Assembly: GCA_001940725.1 (NCBI GenBank) | Contig: MDVR01000012.1 | Location: 1 to 45,223, forward strand | DNA: 45,223 nucleotides | Direction of reading: 5' to 3' | From: Candidatus Heimdallarchaeota archaeon LC_2 | GTDB taxonomy: Archaea > Asgardarchaeota > Heimdallarchaeia > Heimdallarchaeales > Kariarchaeaceae | Part shown: positions 1 through 7,830 of the stretch, piece after piece | Layout of the letters: each line of letters opens with the position of its first letter | Numbering within the stretch: the first letter of the stretch is position 1 | Program-made: the position numbers and the translations under genes | The notes under the pieces: model-generated | The model's database searches: none | Told to the model about the DNA's origin: nothing | Seen by the model: only the letters and a program-made list of their open reading frames with translations

Positions 1-1171
1 ATATGGAATGCTCTAACGATTTTATTGATTATTCAAAAGTAGCTACCAGGGCTGCTACTGCAATCATTGGAAATAAAACGGGCCATTGGACTGTTAGAGG
101 AGAACGAGAACTAATATTTAAAATCATTCGAGATAATTGGCTTGATGAATGGAGCAGGAAAAACTACATTAATTCGGATACTTACAACTATGCTTCAGCC
201 AACCTCAGGTACTTCAAGAGTTTTAGGCATAAATCCAATGAAAGAACCAGAAAAGGTAAGATCACTTATAGGGGTTCTTCCACAAGAGACGGGTTTATAT
301 GAAGAATTTTCGATTAATGAAAACTTGTATTTTATTGGGAAAATGCAGGGTTTAGCAAAGAAGGATCTTAAAGAAAGGATTCAAAAAGTTTGTGAATTAA
401 TGGGTTTAGAAGATCGACTGGATAATAAGGTAAATACCCTTTCCGGAGGTCTAAAGCAGCGAGCTATGATTGCTCGAACCCTAATTGGTAGTCCAAAAAT
501 ATTGTTCCTAGATGAGCCCACAACAGGGTTAGATGTGCTTGTAGCTAGGAAAGTAAGGCAAATCATTAAATCACTAAGCAAAGATATGGAATGCTCTAAC
601 GATTTTATTGATTATTCAAAAGTAGCTACCAGGGCTGCTACTGCAATCATTGGAAATAAAACGGGCCATTGGACTGTTAGAGGAGAACGAGAACTAATAT
701 TTAAAATCATTCGAGATAATTGGCTTGATGAATGGAGCAGGAAAAACTACATTAATTCGGATACTTACAACTATGCTTCAGCCAACCTCAGGTACTTCAA
801 GAGTTTTAGGCATAAATCCAATGAAAGAACCAGAAAAGGTAAGATCACTTATAGGGGTTCTTCCACAAGAGACGGGTTTATATGAAGAATTTTCGATTAA
901 TGAAAACTTGTATTTTATTGGGAAAATGCAGGGTTTAGCAAAGAAGGATCTTAAAGAAAGGATTCAAAAAGTTTGTGAATTAATGGGTTTAGAAGATCGA
1001 CTGGATAATAAGGTAAATACCCTTTCCGGAGGTCTAAAGCAGCGAGCTATGATTGCTCGAACCCTAATTGGTAGTCCAAAAATATTGTTCCTAGATGAGC
1101 CCACAACAGGGTTAGATGTGCTTGTAGCTAGGAAAGTAAGGCAAATCATTAAATCACTAAGCAAAGATATG
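1..1171. repeat. Exact tandem duplication, period 583 bp, inside an ABC ATPase gene
   Basis: Bases 1-583 and 584-1166 appear identical by eye, and the first five bases of a third unit (ATATG, 1167-1171) follow before the sequence diverges into the rest of the ATPase gene. The unit carries the ATPase from just before Walker A to just after Walker B, plus about 140 bp in front of Walker A that does not read as a normal ABC N-terminus in any one frame. The period is not a multiple of three, so the reading frame changes between copies. The window begins exactly at a unit boundary, so the array may extend to the left or the contig may have broken in it. Recent duplication and assembly artefact are both possible. 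Confidence 0.9.
142..885 (+). pseudogene. Truncated ABC transporter ATPase, upstream tandem copy
   Basis: This frame holds the same ATPase segment as the downstream gene: Walker A NGAGKTT, the Q-loop, signature LSGGLKQR and Walker B ILFLDEPTTGLD. After the residues SLSKDM it runs into the next repeat unit and reads unrelated sequence (starting MECSNDF) to a stop, so the H-loop histidine and C-terminal part are missing. There is no convincing start: the frame opens at TTG 142 or ATG 145 directly before Walker A, about 30-35 residues short of a usual ABC N-terminus. It is unlikely to be a working ATPase. It is either a by-product of a recent tandem duplication or an assembly error. Confidence 0.7.
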
Positions 1172-1381
1172 ACTATTTTCCTGGCTACACATAATATGAT
1201 GGAAGCATACCAATTATGTGATCGGATTGCAATTATAAACCAAGGAGAAATTGCAGAAATCGACACCCCTCAATCAATCTATTCCAAGAATAAATCCGGA
1301 GACGAGGATTTTGAAGATGTCATTGCCAAATTATTGGGATTTGATGAACAATCACTAAGGGAATTGGAGGTTGAATTATGA
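725..1381 (+). CDS. ABC transporter ATP-binding protein, 5' end disrupted
   Basis: This is the nucleotide-binding subunit of an ABC exporter that powers the permease encoded next. Over 218 residues it shows Walker A (NGAGKTT, residues 3-9), Q-loop Q48, signature LSGGLKQR (100-107), Walker B with D124 and E125, and the H-loop H156 in ATHNM, all in the family order. The family normally has some 30-35 residues before Walker A. Here the same frame has a TAA at 695-697, and the better-looking N-terminal sequence (VRGE..LIFKII) lies in another frame, so the 5' end is frameshifted or replaced. The stop overlaps the permease start (ATGA at 1378-1381), a typical coupled operon pair. The true start may lie left of the window, beyond the repeat. 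The class is that of NatA/CcmA-like ABC-2 exporters; the substrate is unknown. Confidence 0.8.
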   Translation: MMNGAGKTTLIRILTTMLQPTSGTSRVLGINPMKEPEKVRSLIGVLPQETGLYEEFSINENLYFIGKMQGLAKKDLKERIQKVCELMGLEDRLDNKVNTLSGGLKQRAMIARTLIGSPKILFLDEPTTGLDVLVARKVRQIIKSLSKDMTIFLATHNMMEAYQLCDRIAIINQGEIAEIDTPQSIYSKNKSGDEDFEDVIAKLLGFDEQSLRELEVEL

Positions 1382-2673
1382 GTGGTAAAATTACCCCGAG
1401 AGGTAGTTGGATACTTCTTGAAAAGGAATTAAGATTGCTATTCAAAACCAAAAGAAGAATTTTCATTTTAATTATTATACCGCTTATTATTTTAAGTATG
1501 GGAGTTATTGGTGGATTTGCTGCTAGAACAATCGATGATGAAATAGCTGAACCCACTCAAATTTCTATCTTAGATGAGAATCCATCCAATATTACGAATT
1601 TATTGAAATCCTATTGGGCAATAATTAATGATTCTGAAATAATTGAGGTGTCTGAGGATTATTCTATGATTATTGAGGAACAAGATTTTGATGTGTTTAT
1701 CTATATTCCGTCTAATTTTACAAATTTAATTCTTGATGGGAATATATCAACAATGGAGATAATCTACAATTCAAATTCGTTTCAATACCAAAGTATAGCC
1801 TTTCAAGTTTTACAACTGACATTTATTTTTGAAGATCAACTAATTCGTTCTAATAATCCAGATATAGCTTTTGACTTAGTTAATCCTCAGCTAAGTGAAT
1901 TAAACGAAAATGATGGTATAGGAGATGATGATAAAAATGAATTTATTGCAGAATTAGTTATCATTCCAGTTTATATTATTTTCTTCGTTATTATTTCACC
2001 AATGAGCTTGATCTTAATTTCAGTGACCATTGAAAGGGAACAAAAAACATTAGAAATGTTGTTTCTCCAACCTGTCAAAAGAAGAGATATTGTCCTAGGA
2101 AAAGTATATTATGGATTAGCTCTAACACTTATTACACTAATACTGGATATTGCTGCAGGTATCCTTGCTATACTTTTGTTCATTTTGATAAGTGGGGAAG
2201 GTTCAACAGATATCATGAGATTTATTGTTGACGAATCAAATGATTTGGGTTTACTTGTGATTTTTGGGTTTGTGATAGGTCTAATTGTGATTTCCGTTAA
2301 CATTATAGCATTTGCAGTATTACTTTCACTTTTAGCTAAAGATGAAAGAGAAGCCAATATGATTTCTGGAATTTTGCCCATGTTAATTTTCGGTATAATT
2401 GGTTTCATATTTGTGGTTCCATTAGATGATTTTTCAACAGTAACTCAAGCTATATTCGCTTCATTACCAGTCATAGGAATTATTATATCTATTTACTTGT
2501 CTGGATTAGCCGGTGAAATTATCTGGATTTCTTATTTATCCATAGTAGCACAAATAATTTGGGCAATTTTGATAATAGGTTTGATAACCAGGATTTCGGA
2601 AGCAGATAGTATATTGGAGCTTAATTATAGCAAAGTATTTCGGGAAATTAAACGATTCATTTTCAGAAAATAG
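1378..2673 (+). CDS. ABC-2 type permease (NatB-like)
   Basis: Membrane subunit of the exporter, 431 residues. It has one N-terminal membrane segment (about residues 27-48), a long acidic extracytoplasmic loop (about 50-190) and then five more hydrophobic segments in the C-terminal half. This is the layout of the ABC2_membrane_3/NatB class. The conserved cytoplasmic coupling element reads EREQKTLEMLFLQPVKRRD near residues 219-237, followed by LGK. The start ATG overlaps the ATPase stop by four bases, so the two are translated together. The NatAB class exports sodium or small molecules; nothing here identifies the cargo. The sequence is intact, unlike its ATPase partner. Confidence 0.88.
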   Translation: MSGKITPRGSWILLEKELRLLFKTKRRIFILIIIPLIILSMGVIGGFAARTIDDEIAEPTQISILDENPSNITNLLKSYWAIINDSEIIEVSEDYSMIIEEQDFDVFIYIPSNFTNLILDGNISTMEIIYNSNSFQYQSIAFQVLQLTFIFEDQLIRSNNPDIAFDLVNPQLSELNENDGIGDDDKNEFIAELVIIPVYIIFFVIISPMSLILISVTIEREQKTLEMLFLQPVKRRDIVLGKVYYGLALTLITLILDIAAGILAILLFILISGEGSTDIMRFIVDESNDLGLLVIFGFVIGLIVISVNIIAFAVLLSLLAKDEREANMISGILPMLIFGIIGFIFVVPLDDFSTVTQAIFASLPVIGIIISIYLSGLAGEIIWISYLSIVAQIIWAILIIGLITRISEADSILELNYSKVFREIKRFIFRK

Positions 2674-2896
2674 TATAAATTCAGAGTCCGACTTTGTAAT
2701 CTTAGATTTTTTGTCGAATTAAAAATTAAGGTCTTACAGGTGTAATAATAACTCCTGATGGCTCCATACCAACATGAAATAACCACTATCAAAATAAATT
2801 TGATTCTAAACTGAGTATAAGCTTAAACTTAGCAGTTTAATCTTCTTCATTCATATTTATGAAATCATTTAAAGTCGGGATTGTAATATATTATAG
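2674..2896. other. Non-coding spacer with a possible minus-strand coding remnant
   Basis: This AT-rich spacer separates the ABC operon from the thioredoxin gene. On the minus strand, 2785-2726 reads WLFHVGMEPSGVIITPVRP followed by TAA, which looks more like protein than chance, but stops lie just upstream of it. It may be the tail of a decayed gene. AT-rich stretches before 2897 could serve as a promoter, but no single TATA box stands out. Confidence 0.3.
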
Positions 2897-3220
2897 ATGA
2901 TTACGAATCTTAAATATGATGATTTCCATAAATTTCTTAATTCAAATGAATTACCCACCGTAATTGATATCTGGGCATATGGATGCCCACCTTGTGATGG
3001 TATTGAATCAATTTTGACCCAAATGGAAAATAGATATGGAGATCAAATACTTAGAATTGGAAGAATTAATGTGGATGATAATGAAGAGATTGCCAAAGAA
3101 TATAGATTACGAGCAGTTCCTACCGTTTTATTTTTTGAAAAAGGAGCACTGCAAAATCAACTTGTGGTCCCAAAACCTGATGATTTAAGATCAGAAATTG
3201 ATAATTTTGTAAATTTTTGA
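2897..3220 (+). CDS. Thioredoxin-like protein with CPPC active site
   Basis: A single-domain thioredoxin fold protein of 107 residues, the normal size for the family. The active site is WAYGCPPC (W26, C30, C33) and the conserved cis-proline is P75 in AVPTVLFF. The usual thioredoxin dipeptide is GP; PP between the cysteines is a less common variant and could shift the redox potential. There is no signal peptide, so it should act in the cytoplasm as a disulfide reductase. It is preceded by a 223-bp spacer and followed by the DUF885 gene on the same strand with its own 92-bp spacer. The partner and the reductase are not in the window. Confidence 0.9.
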   Translation: MITNLKYDDFHKFLNSNELPTVIDIWAYGCPPCDGIESILTQMENRYGDQILRIGRINVDDNEEIAKEYRLRAVPTVLFFEKGALQNQLVVPKPDDLRSEIDNFVNF

Positions 3221-3312
3221 GGTTGTTTTTAAGTAAAGTCTCTTCCATATATTTGACACAACCAAACAGTTGGTAATGAAACAATTATTATTTCCAGTTA
3301 TTTTATTGTTTC

Positions 3313-5001
3313 ATGACTCATCTAGAGAAATTTCAGGAATTACTAAATGATGAATGGGAATCGAACATACGATCTAATCCGGTATTTGCAACAAGAACTG
3401 GTGATCACAGATATAATGATCGATTAGGAGAAAATGATGAAGAATTTCATGAAAAACGTATCAATGAATTCAGAGAATTTGAGCAGCGACTATCAGAAAT
3501 AAATACTTCAGATTTTTCTGAAAATGACAAACTTAATTTTGATATCTTTGAAAAACAAATCACTAAAGCGTCGATTCGTTTAAAATTTAGATCTTACCGG
3601 TTCCCATTATCAAAAGTTGCAGGTTTTCACACTTATTTCCCTAATCTGCACAATTTCGTCCCTCTAAATACGGTTAAAGACTATAATAATTTAATTGCAA
3701 GATTAAATGCCTTTCCAAAATTTGTAGAAGACAATATTGAAATAATGAAAGCGGGTATTAAAGACGGCCAAATTCCACCTAAAGTTACAATGGACGGAAT
3801 AGTTGAATCAATAAATAAACAAATTACTGATTCTCCCCAAGAAAGTCCTTATTTTGAGCCATTCAAAAATATTTCAAAAACGCTTTCCAATACAGAAATA
3901 TCTAAAATAAAGGAGGAAGGAAGTAAGGCAATTTTAGAATCCATTAATCTGTCACTTCGAAAGTTAATTGAATTCTTGGAAAACGAATATATTCCTGTTA
4001 CCCGTGATGACATTGCAGCGACGAATCTACCTAATGGAGTTGCATATTATCAACATTGTATAGAATACTTCACTTCATTAAAATTAAATCCTCAAGAGAT
4101 ACATGAAATCGGATTAGAAGAGGTTAAACGAATAAGATCTGAAATGGAAGAAACTATCAGACAAGCCAAATTTGAAGGTTCAATCAAAGAATTCATTGAG
4201 TTTCTAAGAAATGATTCTCAATTTTATGCTGAAAATCCAAATATTTTAATGGAAAAAACTGCCCTCGTCCTCAAAAAAATGGATGGGGAGCTCCCAACAT
4301 TGTTCAAAACCTTACCTCGATTACCATATGGAATTAGACAAATTCCAGATTTTGCAGCCCCAGGCAATACAACAGCATATTATCAACCGGGAAGTGGAGA
4401 TGGTACAAAATCTGGAACTTATTATGTGAATACCTATGATTTAAAGAGTCGTCCTCTTTATGAAGTTGAAGCGTTATCTCTTCATGAAGCAGTGCCTGGG
4501 CATCATTTACAGATTGCTTTGCAACAAGAAATTGAAATGCCTAACTTCAGAAGATTCGGGTTTTTTACTGCATTTGTTGAAGGATGGGGATTGTACTCGG
4601 AGAGATTAGGTTTGGAATGTGGATTTTATCAAGATCCCTATAGTAATTTTGGGCGACATAGCTATGAAATGTGGCGAGCTTGTCGTCTTGTTGTAGATAC
4701 TGGAATGCATGCATTAGGGTGGTCACGCCAAAAAGCAATTGATTTCATGGCTGAAAATACATCTCTTTCTTTATTAAACATAACAAATGAGATTGATCGT
4801 TATATAGCATGGCCGGGTCAAGCTTTAGCTTACAAGTTGGGAGAAATTAAAATCCGTGAATTAAGAGCGCATGCGGAAAAAGAATTGCAAGAGAAGTTTG
4901 ATATTCGAGAATTCCATGACGCAGTGTTATTAAGTGGATCACTACCGCTGGATGTACTTGAAAACAAAATTAACACTTGGATTGAGAAATTAAAAAACTA
5001 G
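3313..5001 (+). CDS. DUF885 family protein, putative zinc metallopeptidase
   Basis: 562 residues, full length for the DUF885 family. The diagnostic element is SLHEAVPGHH with H391, E392, H397 and H398, an extended HExxH-like zinc site. It is followed by the conserved segment around EGWGLYSERLGLE and later RYIAWPGQALAYKLG. These are hallmarks of DUF885 proteins, which are predicted metallopeptidases; their physiological substrates are mostly unknown. There is no signal peptide or membrane segment, so a cytoplasmic location is likely. The start ATG at 3313 is preceded by an AT-rich leader without a clear ribosome binding site, as is common with leaderless archaeal transcripts. Confidence 0.88.
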   Translation: MTHLEKFQELLNDEWESNIRSNPVFATRTGDHRYNDRLGENDEEFHEKRINEFREFEQRLSEINTSDFSENDKLNFDIFEKQITKASIRLKFRSYRFPLSKVAGFHTYFPNLHNFVPLNTVKDYNNLIARLNAFPKFVEDNIEIMKAGIKDGQIPPKVTMDGIVESINKQITDSPQESPYFEPFKNISKTLSNTEISKIKEEGSKAILESINLSLRKLIEFLENEYIPVTRDDIAATNLPNGVAYYQHCIEYFTSLKLNPQEIHEIGLEEVKRIRSEMEETIRQAKFEGSIKEFIEFLRNDSQFYAENPNILMEKTALVLKKMDGELPTLFKTLPRLPYGIRQIPDFAAPGNTTAYYQPGSGDGTKSGTYYVNTYDLKSRPLYEVEALSLHEAVPGHHLQIALQQEIEMPNFRRFGFFTAFVEGWGLYSERLGLECGFYQDPYSNFGRHSYEMWRACRLVVDTGMHALGWSRQKAIDFMAENTSLSLLNITNEIDRYIAWPGQALAYKLGEIKIRELRAHAEKELQEKFDIREFHDAVLLSGSLPLDVLENKINTWIEKLKN

Positions 5002-5183
5002 AAAATAAATTACAATGAATATATTGTTTTTATCCCAATAGTTATTTTATTAATTGATTACTGTAATGTTGCCTGAGCTACACAGATTCTTTTCTAAGAT
5101 AACTCATAATAATTATATAGAGAAGTCAAAATTTTATTTAGTAAACACTGTAAATTTTCTAATGACTCTTTAAGAGGTAAAAT

Positions 5184-5546
5184 ATGTCAAACTGTAAAAA
5201 TATTCAAAACAATAATATTCATGAACACAATTCACTCTACAATGATGGTGGAGATCTCCAATATTTTGAATGTAATCGTTTGTTGTTTGATTTTAAAGTT
5301 TACATCATCCGTACGTTTGGATATGAGACTTGGAATTCGCTTTTGGATAATAATGAATTCTATAACTTATTTACAAATTTAGGATTAACATTTGGTGAAT
5401 CTATCTTTCACGATATACTCAACATCTTAATTGATTATCTTAGTGTGGATATCAAACATATCATTTGTTTTTTTACTGAATTTAGAAAAACTATTGAATT
5501 TCTATCCTATGAGGAAATTAGAAATCAAATTGAGCACATCATTTGA
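5184..5546 (+). CDS. Hypothetical small protein, weak H-NOX-like pattern
   Basis: 120 residues, not confidently recognised. The start is supported by a purine-rich AAGAGGT a few bases before ATG 5184. The N-terminal 25 residues are polar and rich in Asn. The rest is helical and includes FGYETWNSLLDNNEFYNLF and a later ILIDYLSVDIKHIICFF. The FGxETW element followed by a helix and a second 'lg..v..ii..F' helix resembles the N-terminal half of heme-NO-binding (H-NOX) domains, but the protein is too short and no proximal histidine motif is evident. A fragment or a distant helical relative is possible. It stands alone between spacers of about 180 and 90 bp. Confidence 0.5.
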   Translation: MSNCKNIQNNNIHEHNSLYNDGGDLQYFECNRLLFDFKVYIIRTFGYETWNSLLDNNEFYNLFTNLGLTFGESIFHDILNILIDYLSVDIKHIICFFTEFRKTIEFLSYEEIRNQIEHII

Positions 5547-5639
5547 TAAAATCTCAACAATGAATTTATAGTGCTCAGACATTTATTTTCTTTGAAAACA
5601 ACTAATATATAGTTTTTAGATGGAACGATAAACGGTATC

Positions 5640-5822
5640 ATGTCTCTTTTCATTTTAGTTTTAACAATGGTATTTTTACTCGGATTAATGTCATTTGCTT
5701 CGGAACTTCTCGCATTAGGTTCTGAAATTCTCGAAGTGAAATTTGGTGCAGGTTTTGTGGGTTCAGTGATTTTGGGATTTAGATCATGGAGAGGGGAATT
5801 GGTAGTAACTATATTAAAATAA
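5640..5822 (+). pseudogene. Remnant of a cation/Ca2+ exchanger (CaCA superfamily)
   Basis: A 60-residue frame with an N-terminal hydrophobic helix followed by SELLALGSEILEVKFGAGFV, GSVILGF and ELVVTIL. This matches the pattern of the first alpha-repeat of sodium/calcium exchangers (ELL..G.E.L....G..fvG.v.LGf....PEL.v.i). The conserved T-x-x-P-E core is degraded here to RSWRGEL and the frame stops right after it, while a complete exchanger has about 300 residues with two alpha-repeats. No continuation is visible downstream, where the protease repeats begin at 5870. It could still be a short membrane protein, but a decayed gene fragment is more likely. Confidence 0.45.
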
Positions 5823-5956
5823 AGAATTACAAATAATATTTGTTTACAAATTATGGAGAAGTTGGGACAAATTATCAAAAAATCTTATGAAAAAGAAATA
5901 ATTCTTACCCTACAAATAAGGTTTATAACCATAAAAATAAATAACGACAAAGTGCG

Positions 5957-5988
5957 GATAAATATACTAGATCTTGTCCGTATTTATC
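5957..5988. promoter_or_regulatory. Inverted repeat upstream of protease start, possible operator
   Basis: GATAAATA (5957-5964) pairs with TATTTATC (5981-5988) across a 16-base gap that also contains the palindrome AGATCT. It lies 38-69 bases before the ATG of the first protease copy and is repeated exactly in the other two units at +462 and +924. An AT-rich TTTATAA element lies about 30 bp further upstream (near 5922) and could be a TATA box. The spacing suits a regulator binding site next to the promoter, or a stem in the leader RNA. This is an inference; no regulator is identified. Confidence 0.35.
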
Positions 5989-6025
5989 TGAATACAGCTC
6001 ATTGTGTTCAGGAGAATGAAAACGA

Positions 6026-6304
6026 ATGAATTTAATAAAAAAAATGTTAGTACTAGTTGTTGGTTTTACCCTAATACTAGGAATGATCACACCAGGTACT
6101 GCAATTACTTATGGAGATCTCGATGGAGATGATCACCCATATGTTGGGCTAATGATCGCAGATGTTAATGGCAACCCAGCTTGGAGATGCTCAGGAACAC
6201 TTATCTCATCAACTGTCTTTTTAACTGCCGGTCATTGCACTGAAGGTGCAGATGGTGCTAGAGTATGGTTTGATTCAACAGAATTAATTTCTTTTAACGA
6301 GTAA
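6026..6304 (+). pseudogene. Truncated trypsin-like protease, copy 1
   Basis: 92 residues identical to the first 86 of the full-length protease, then a six-residue novel tail (LISFNE) and TAA. It keeps the signal peptide and the catalytic histidine in LTAGHC (H70) but lacks the aspartate and serine, so it cannot be an active protease. The leader and start are intact, so it would be expressed and secreted as a short peptide if transcribed. It may be non-functional debris of a tandem duplication, a decoy, or an artefact of assembly. Confidence 0.75.
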
Positions 6305-6487
6305 GTATTGTTATGATTAATTAATTTTAATAATTATCAAAAAATCTTATGAAAAAGAAATAATTCTTACCCTACAAATAAGGTTTATAACCATAAAAAT
6401 AAATAACGACAAAGTGCGGATAAATATACTAGATCTTGTCCGTATTTATCTGAATACAGCTCATTGTGTTCAGGAGAATGAAAACGA

Positions 6488-6766
6488 ATGAATTTAATAA
6501 AAAAAATGTTAGTACTAGTTGTTGGTTTTACCCTAATACTAGGAATGATCACACCAGGTACTGCAATTACTTATGGAGATCTCGATGGAGATGATCACCC
6601 ATATGTTGGGCTAATGATCGCAGATGTTAATGGCAACCCAGCTTGGAGATGCTCAGGAACACTTATCTCATCAACTGTCTTTTTAACTGCCGGTCATTGC
6701 ACTGAAGGTGCAGATGGTGCTAGAGTATGGTTTGATTCAACAGAATTAATTTCTTTTAACGAGTAA
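6488..6766 (+). pseudogene. Truncated trypsin-like protease, copy 2
   Basis: An exact repeat of copy 1, 462 bp further on, with the same leader, signal peptide, H70-containing N-terminal half-domain, novel tail and stop. No difference from copy 1 was seen by eye, which implies very recent origin, active homogenisation or artefactual duplication. Confidence 0.75.
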
Positions 6767-6949
6767 GTATTGTTATGATTAATTAATTTTAATAATTATC
6801 AAAAAATCTTATGAAAAAGAAATAATTCTTACCCTACAAATAAGGTTTATAACCATAAAAATAAATAACGACAAAGTGCGGATAAATATACTAGATCTTG
6901 TCCGTATTTATCTGAATACAGCTCATTGTGTTCAGGAGAATGAAAACGA

Positions 6950-7741
6950 ATGAATTTAATAAAAAAAATGTTAGTACTAGTTGTTGGTTTTACCCTAATA
7001 CTAGGAATGATCACACCAGGTACTGCAATTACTTATGGAGATCTCGATGGAGATGATCACCCATATGTTGGGCTAATGATCGCAGATGTTAATGGCAACC
7101 CAGCTTGGAGATGCTCAGGAACACTTATCTCATCAACTGTCTTTTTAACTGCCGGTCATTGCACTGAAGGTGCAGATGGTGCTAGAGTATGGTTTGATTC
7201 AACAGAATCGGAAATTTTGGCAAAAGGGTATCCCTTTGGTGGAGCAGGCGCTCATGAAGGAACACCTGAACTATACCCATTATATAACCCAGCTGCATTC
7301 TTTGTAGCTGATGTTGGTGTTGTAATCCTTGATGTACCAGTTTACATGGACACATATGGAGCACTCCCCGAAGTAGATCAATTAGATGCCTTAGCTAGGC
7401 GTAGAGGAAATCAAGATGTAACCTTTACAGCAGTTGGATATGGTTTACAAAGGATTAATCCAGTCTTTGTAACAGCAGTAAGAACAAGAATGGTATCCAA
7501 TCCACATCTTGTTCAAATCAACACCCCCGGATTTACAGGTGATTTTTCACTTCTACTATCTAACAATGCCACAACAGGTGGTACATGTTTTGGAGATTCA
7601 GGAGGTCCAAACTTCCTAGGTGATACTAATGTAGTTGCTGGAGTAACATCATTTGGTTTGAACGGAAATTGTGCAGGAACCGGTGGTATCTTTCGAATGG
7701 ACCGAGCAGGTCCTCTTGATTGGGTAACGTCTTTCCTATAA
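6950..7741 (+). CDS. Secreted trypsin-like serine protease (S1 family)
   Basis: 263 residues, one S1 peptidase domain. The N-terminus (basic NLIKK, then a hydrophobic stretch to about residue 22, with TPGTA before residue 27) is a signal peptide, so the enzyme works outside the cell. The catalytic triad is visible: H70 in LTAGHC, D121 in ADVGVVILD and S217 in CFGDSGGPNF. Cysteines C55 and C71 bracket the histidine as in classical trypsins. Trypsin-like proteases cleave after basic residues, but specificity cannot be read here. This is the only complete copy of three; its leader and first 86 codons are repeated twice upstream. It could process surface proteins such as the giant ones encoded further along, which is speculation. 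Confidence 0.92.
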   Translation: MNLIKKMLVLVVGFTLILGMITPGTAITYGDLDGDDHPYVGLMIADVNGNPAWRCSGTLISSTVFLTAGHCTEGADGARVWFDSTESEILAKGYPFGGAGAHEGTPELYPLYNPAAFFVADVGVVILDVPVYMDTYGALPEVDQLDALARRRGNQDVTFTAVGYGLQRINPVFVTAVRTRMVSNPHLVQINTPGFTGDFSLLLSNNATTGGTCFGDSGGPNFLGDTNVVAGVTSFGLNGNCAGTGGIFRMDRAGPLDWVTSFL

Positions 7742-7830
7742 TCAAATTAAAATTATATTAAAATAAACAACAATAATTTAAAGATCAAATACAGCCAATA
7801 ATTCTTAATCTAAATACTTAGTAACAAATT

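Larger units (their letters stand above)
5870..7208 (+). repeat. Three tandem copies (period 462 bp) of protease promoter plus 5' coding region
   Basis: Units start at 5870, 6332 and 6794. The first two are 462 bp long and the third is identical up to 7208, where it continues into the complete protease gene. Each unit carries the same 5' leader, inverted repeat, ribosome-binding region and the first 86 codons. In units one and two the coding region is followed by 47 bp (6285-6331 and its copy) that are absent from the full gene, adding LISFNE and a stop. By eye the copies are identical. The filler at the junction suggests an initial truncated copy that was then amplified, or an assembly artefact. 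Confidence 0.92.

Noticed and set aside
3..302. 99-codon frame at the window start
   Set aside because: It reads the junction filler and then the ATPase in the wrong frame; only the Walker A-containing frame is conserved.
964..1266. Minus-strand frames opposite the ABC ATPase
   Set aside because: They are antisense to the conserved ATPase motifs; the same shadow appears in both repeat units.
2726..2785. Minus-strand peptide ending GVIITPVRP before a stop
   Set aside because: It looks protein-like, but it is bounded by stops within 20 residues and matches no family I know, so it is mentioned only within the spacer entry.
5525..5878. 117-codon minus-strand frame
   Set aside because: It is antisense to the exchanger remnant, which has a clear family pattern, and its own translation shows none.
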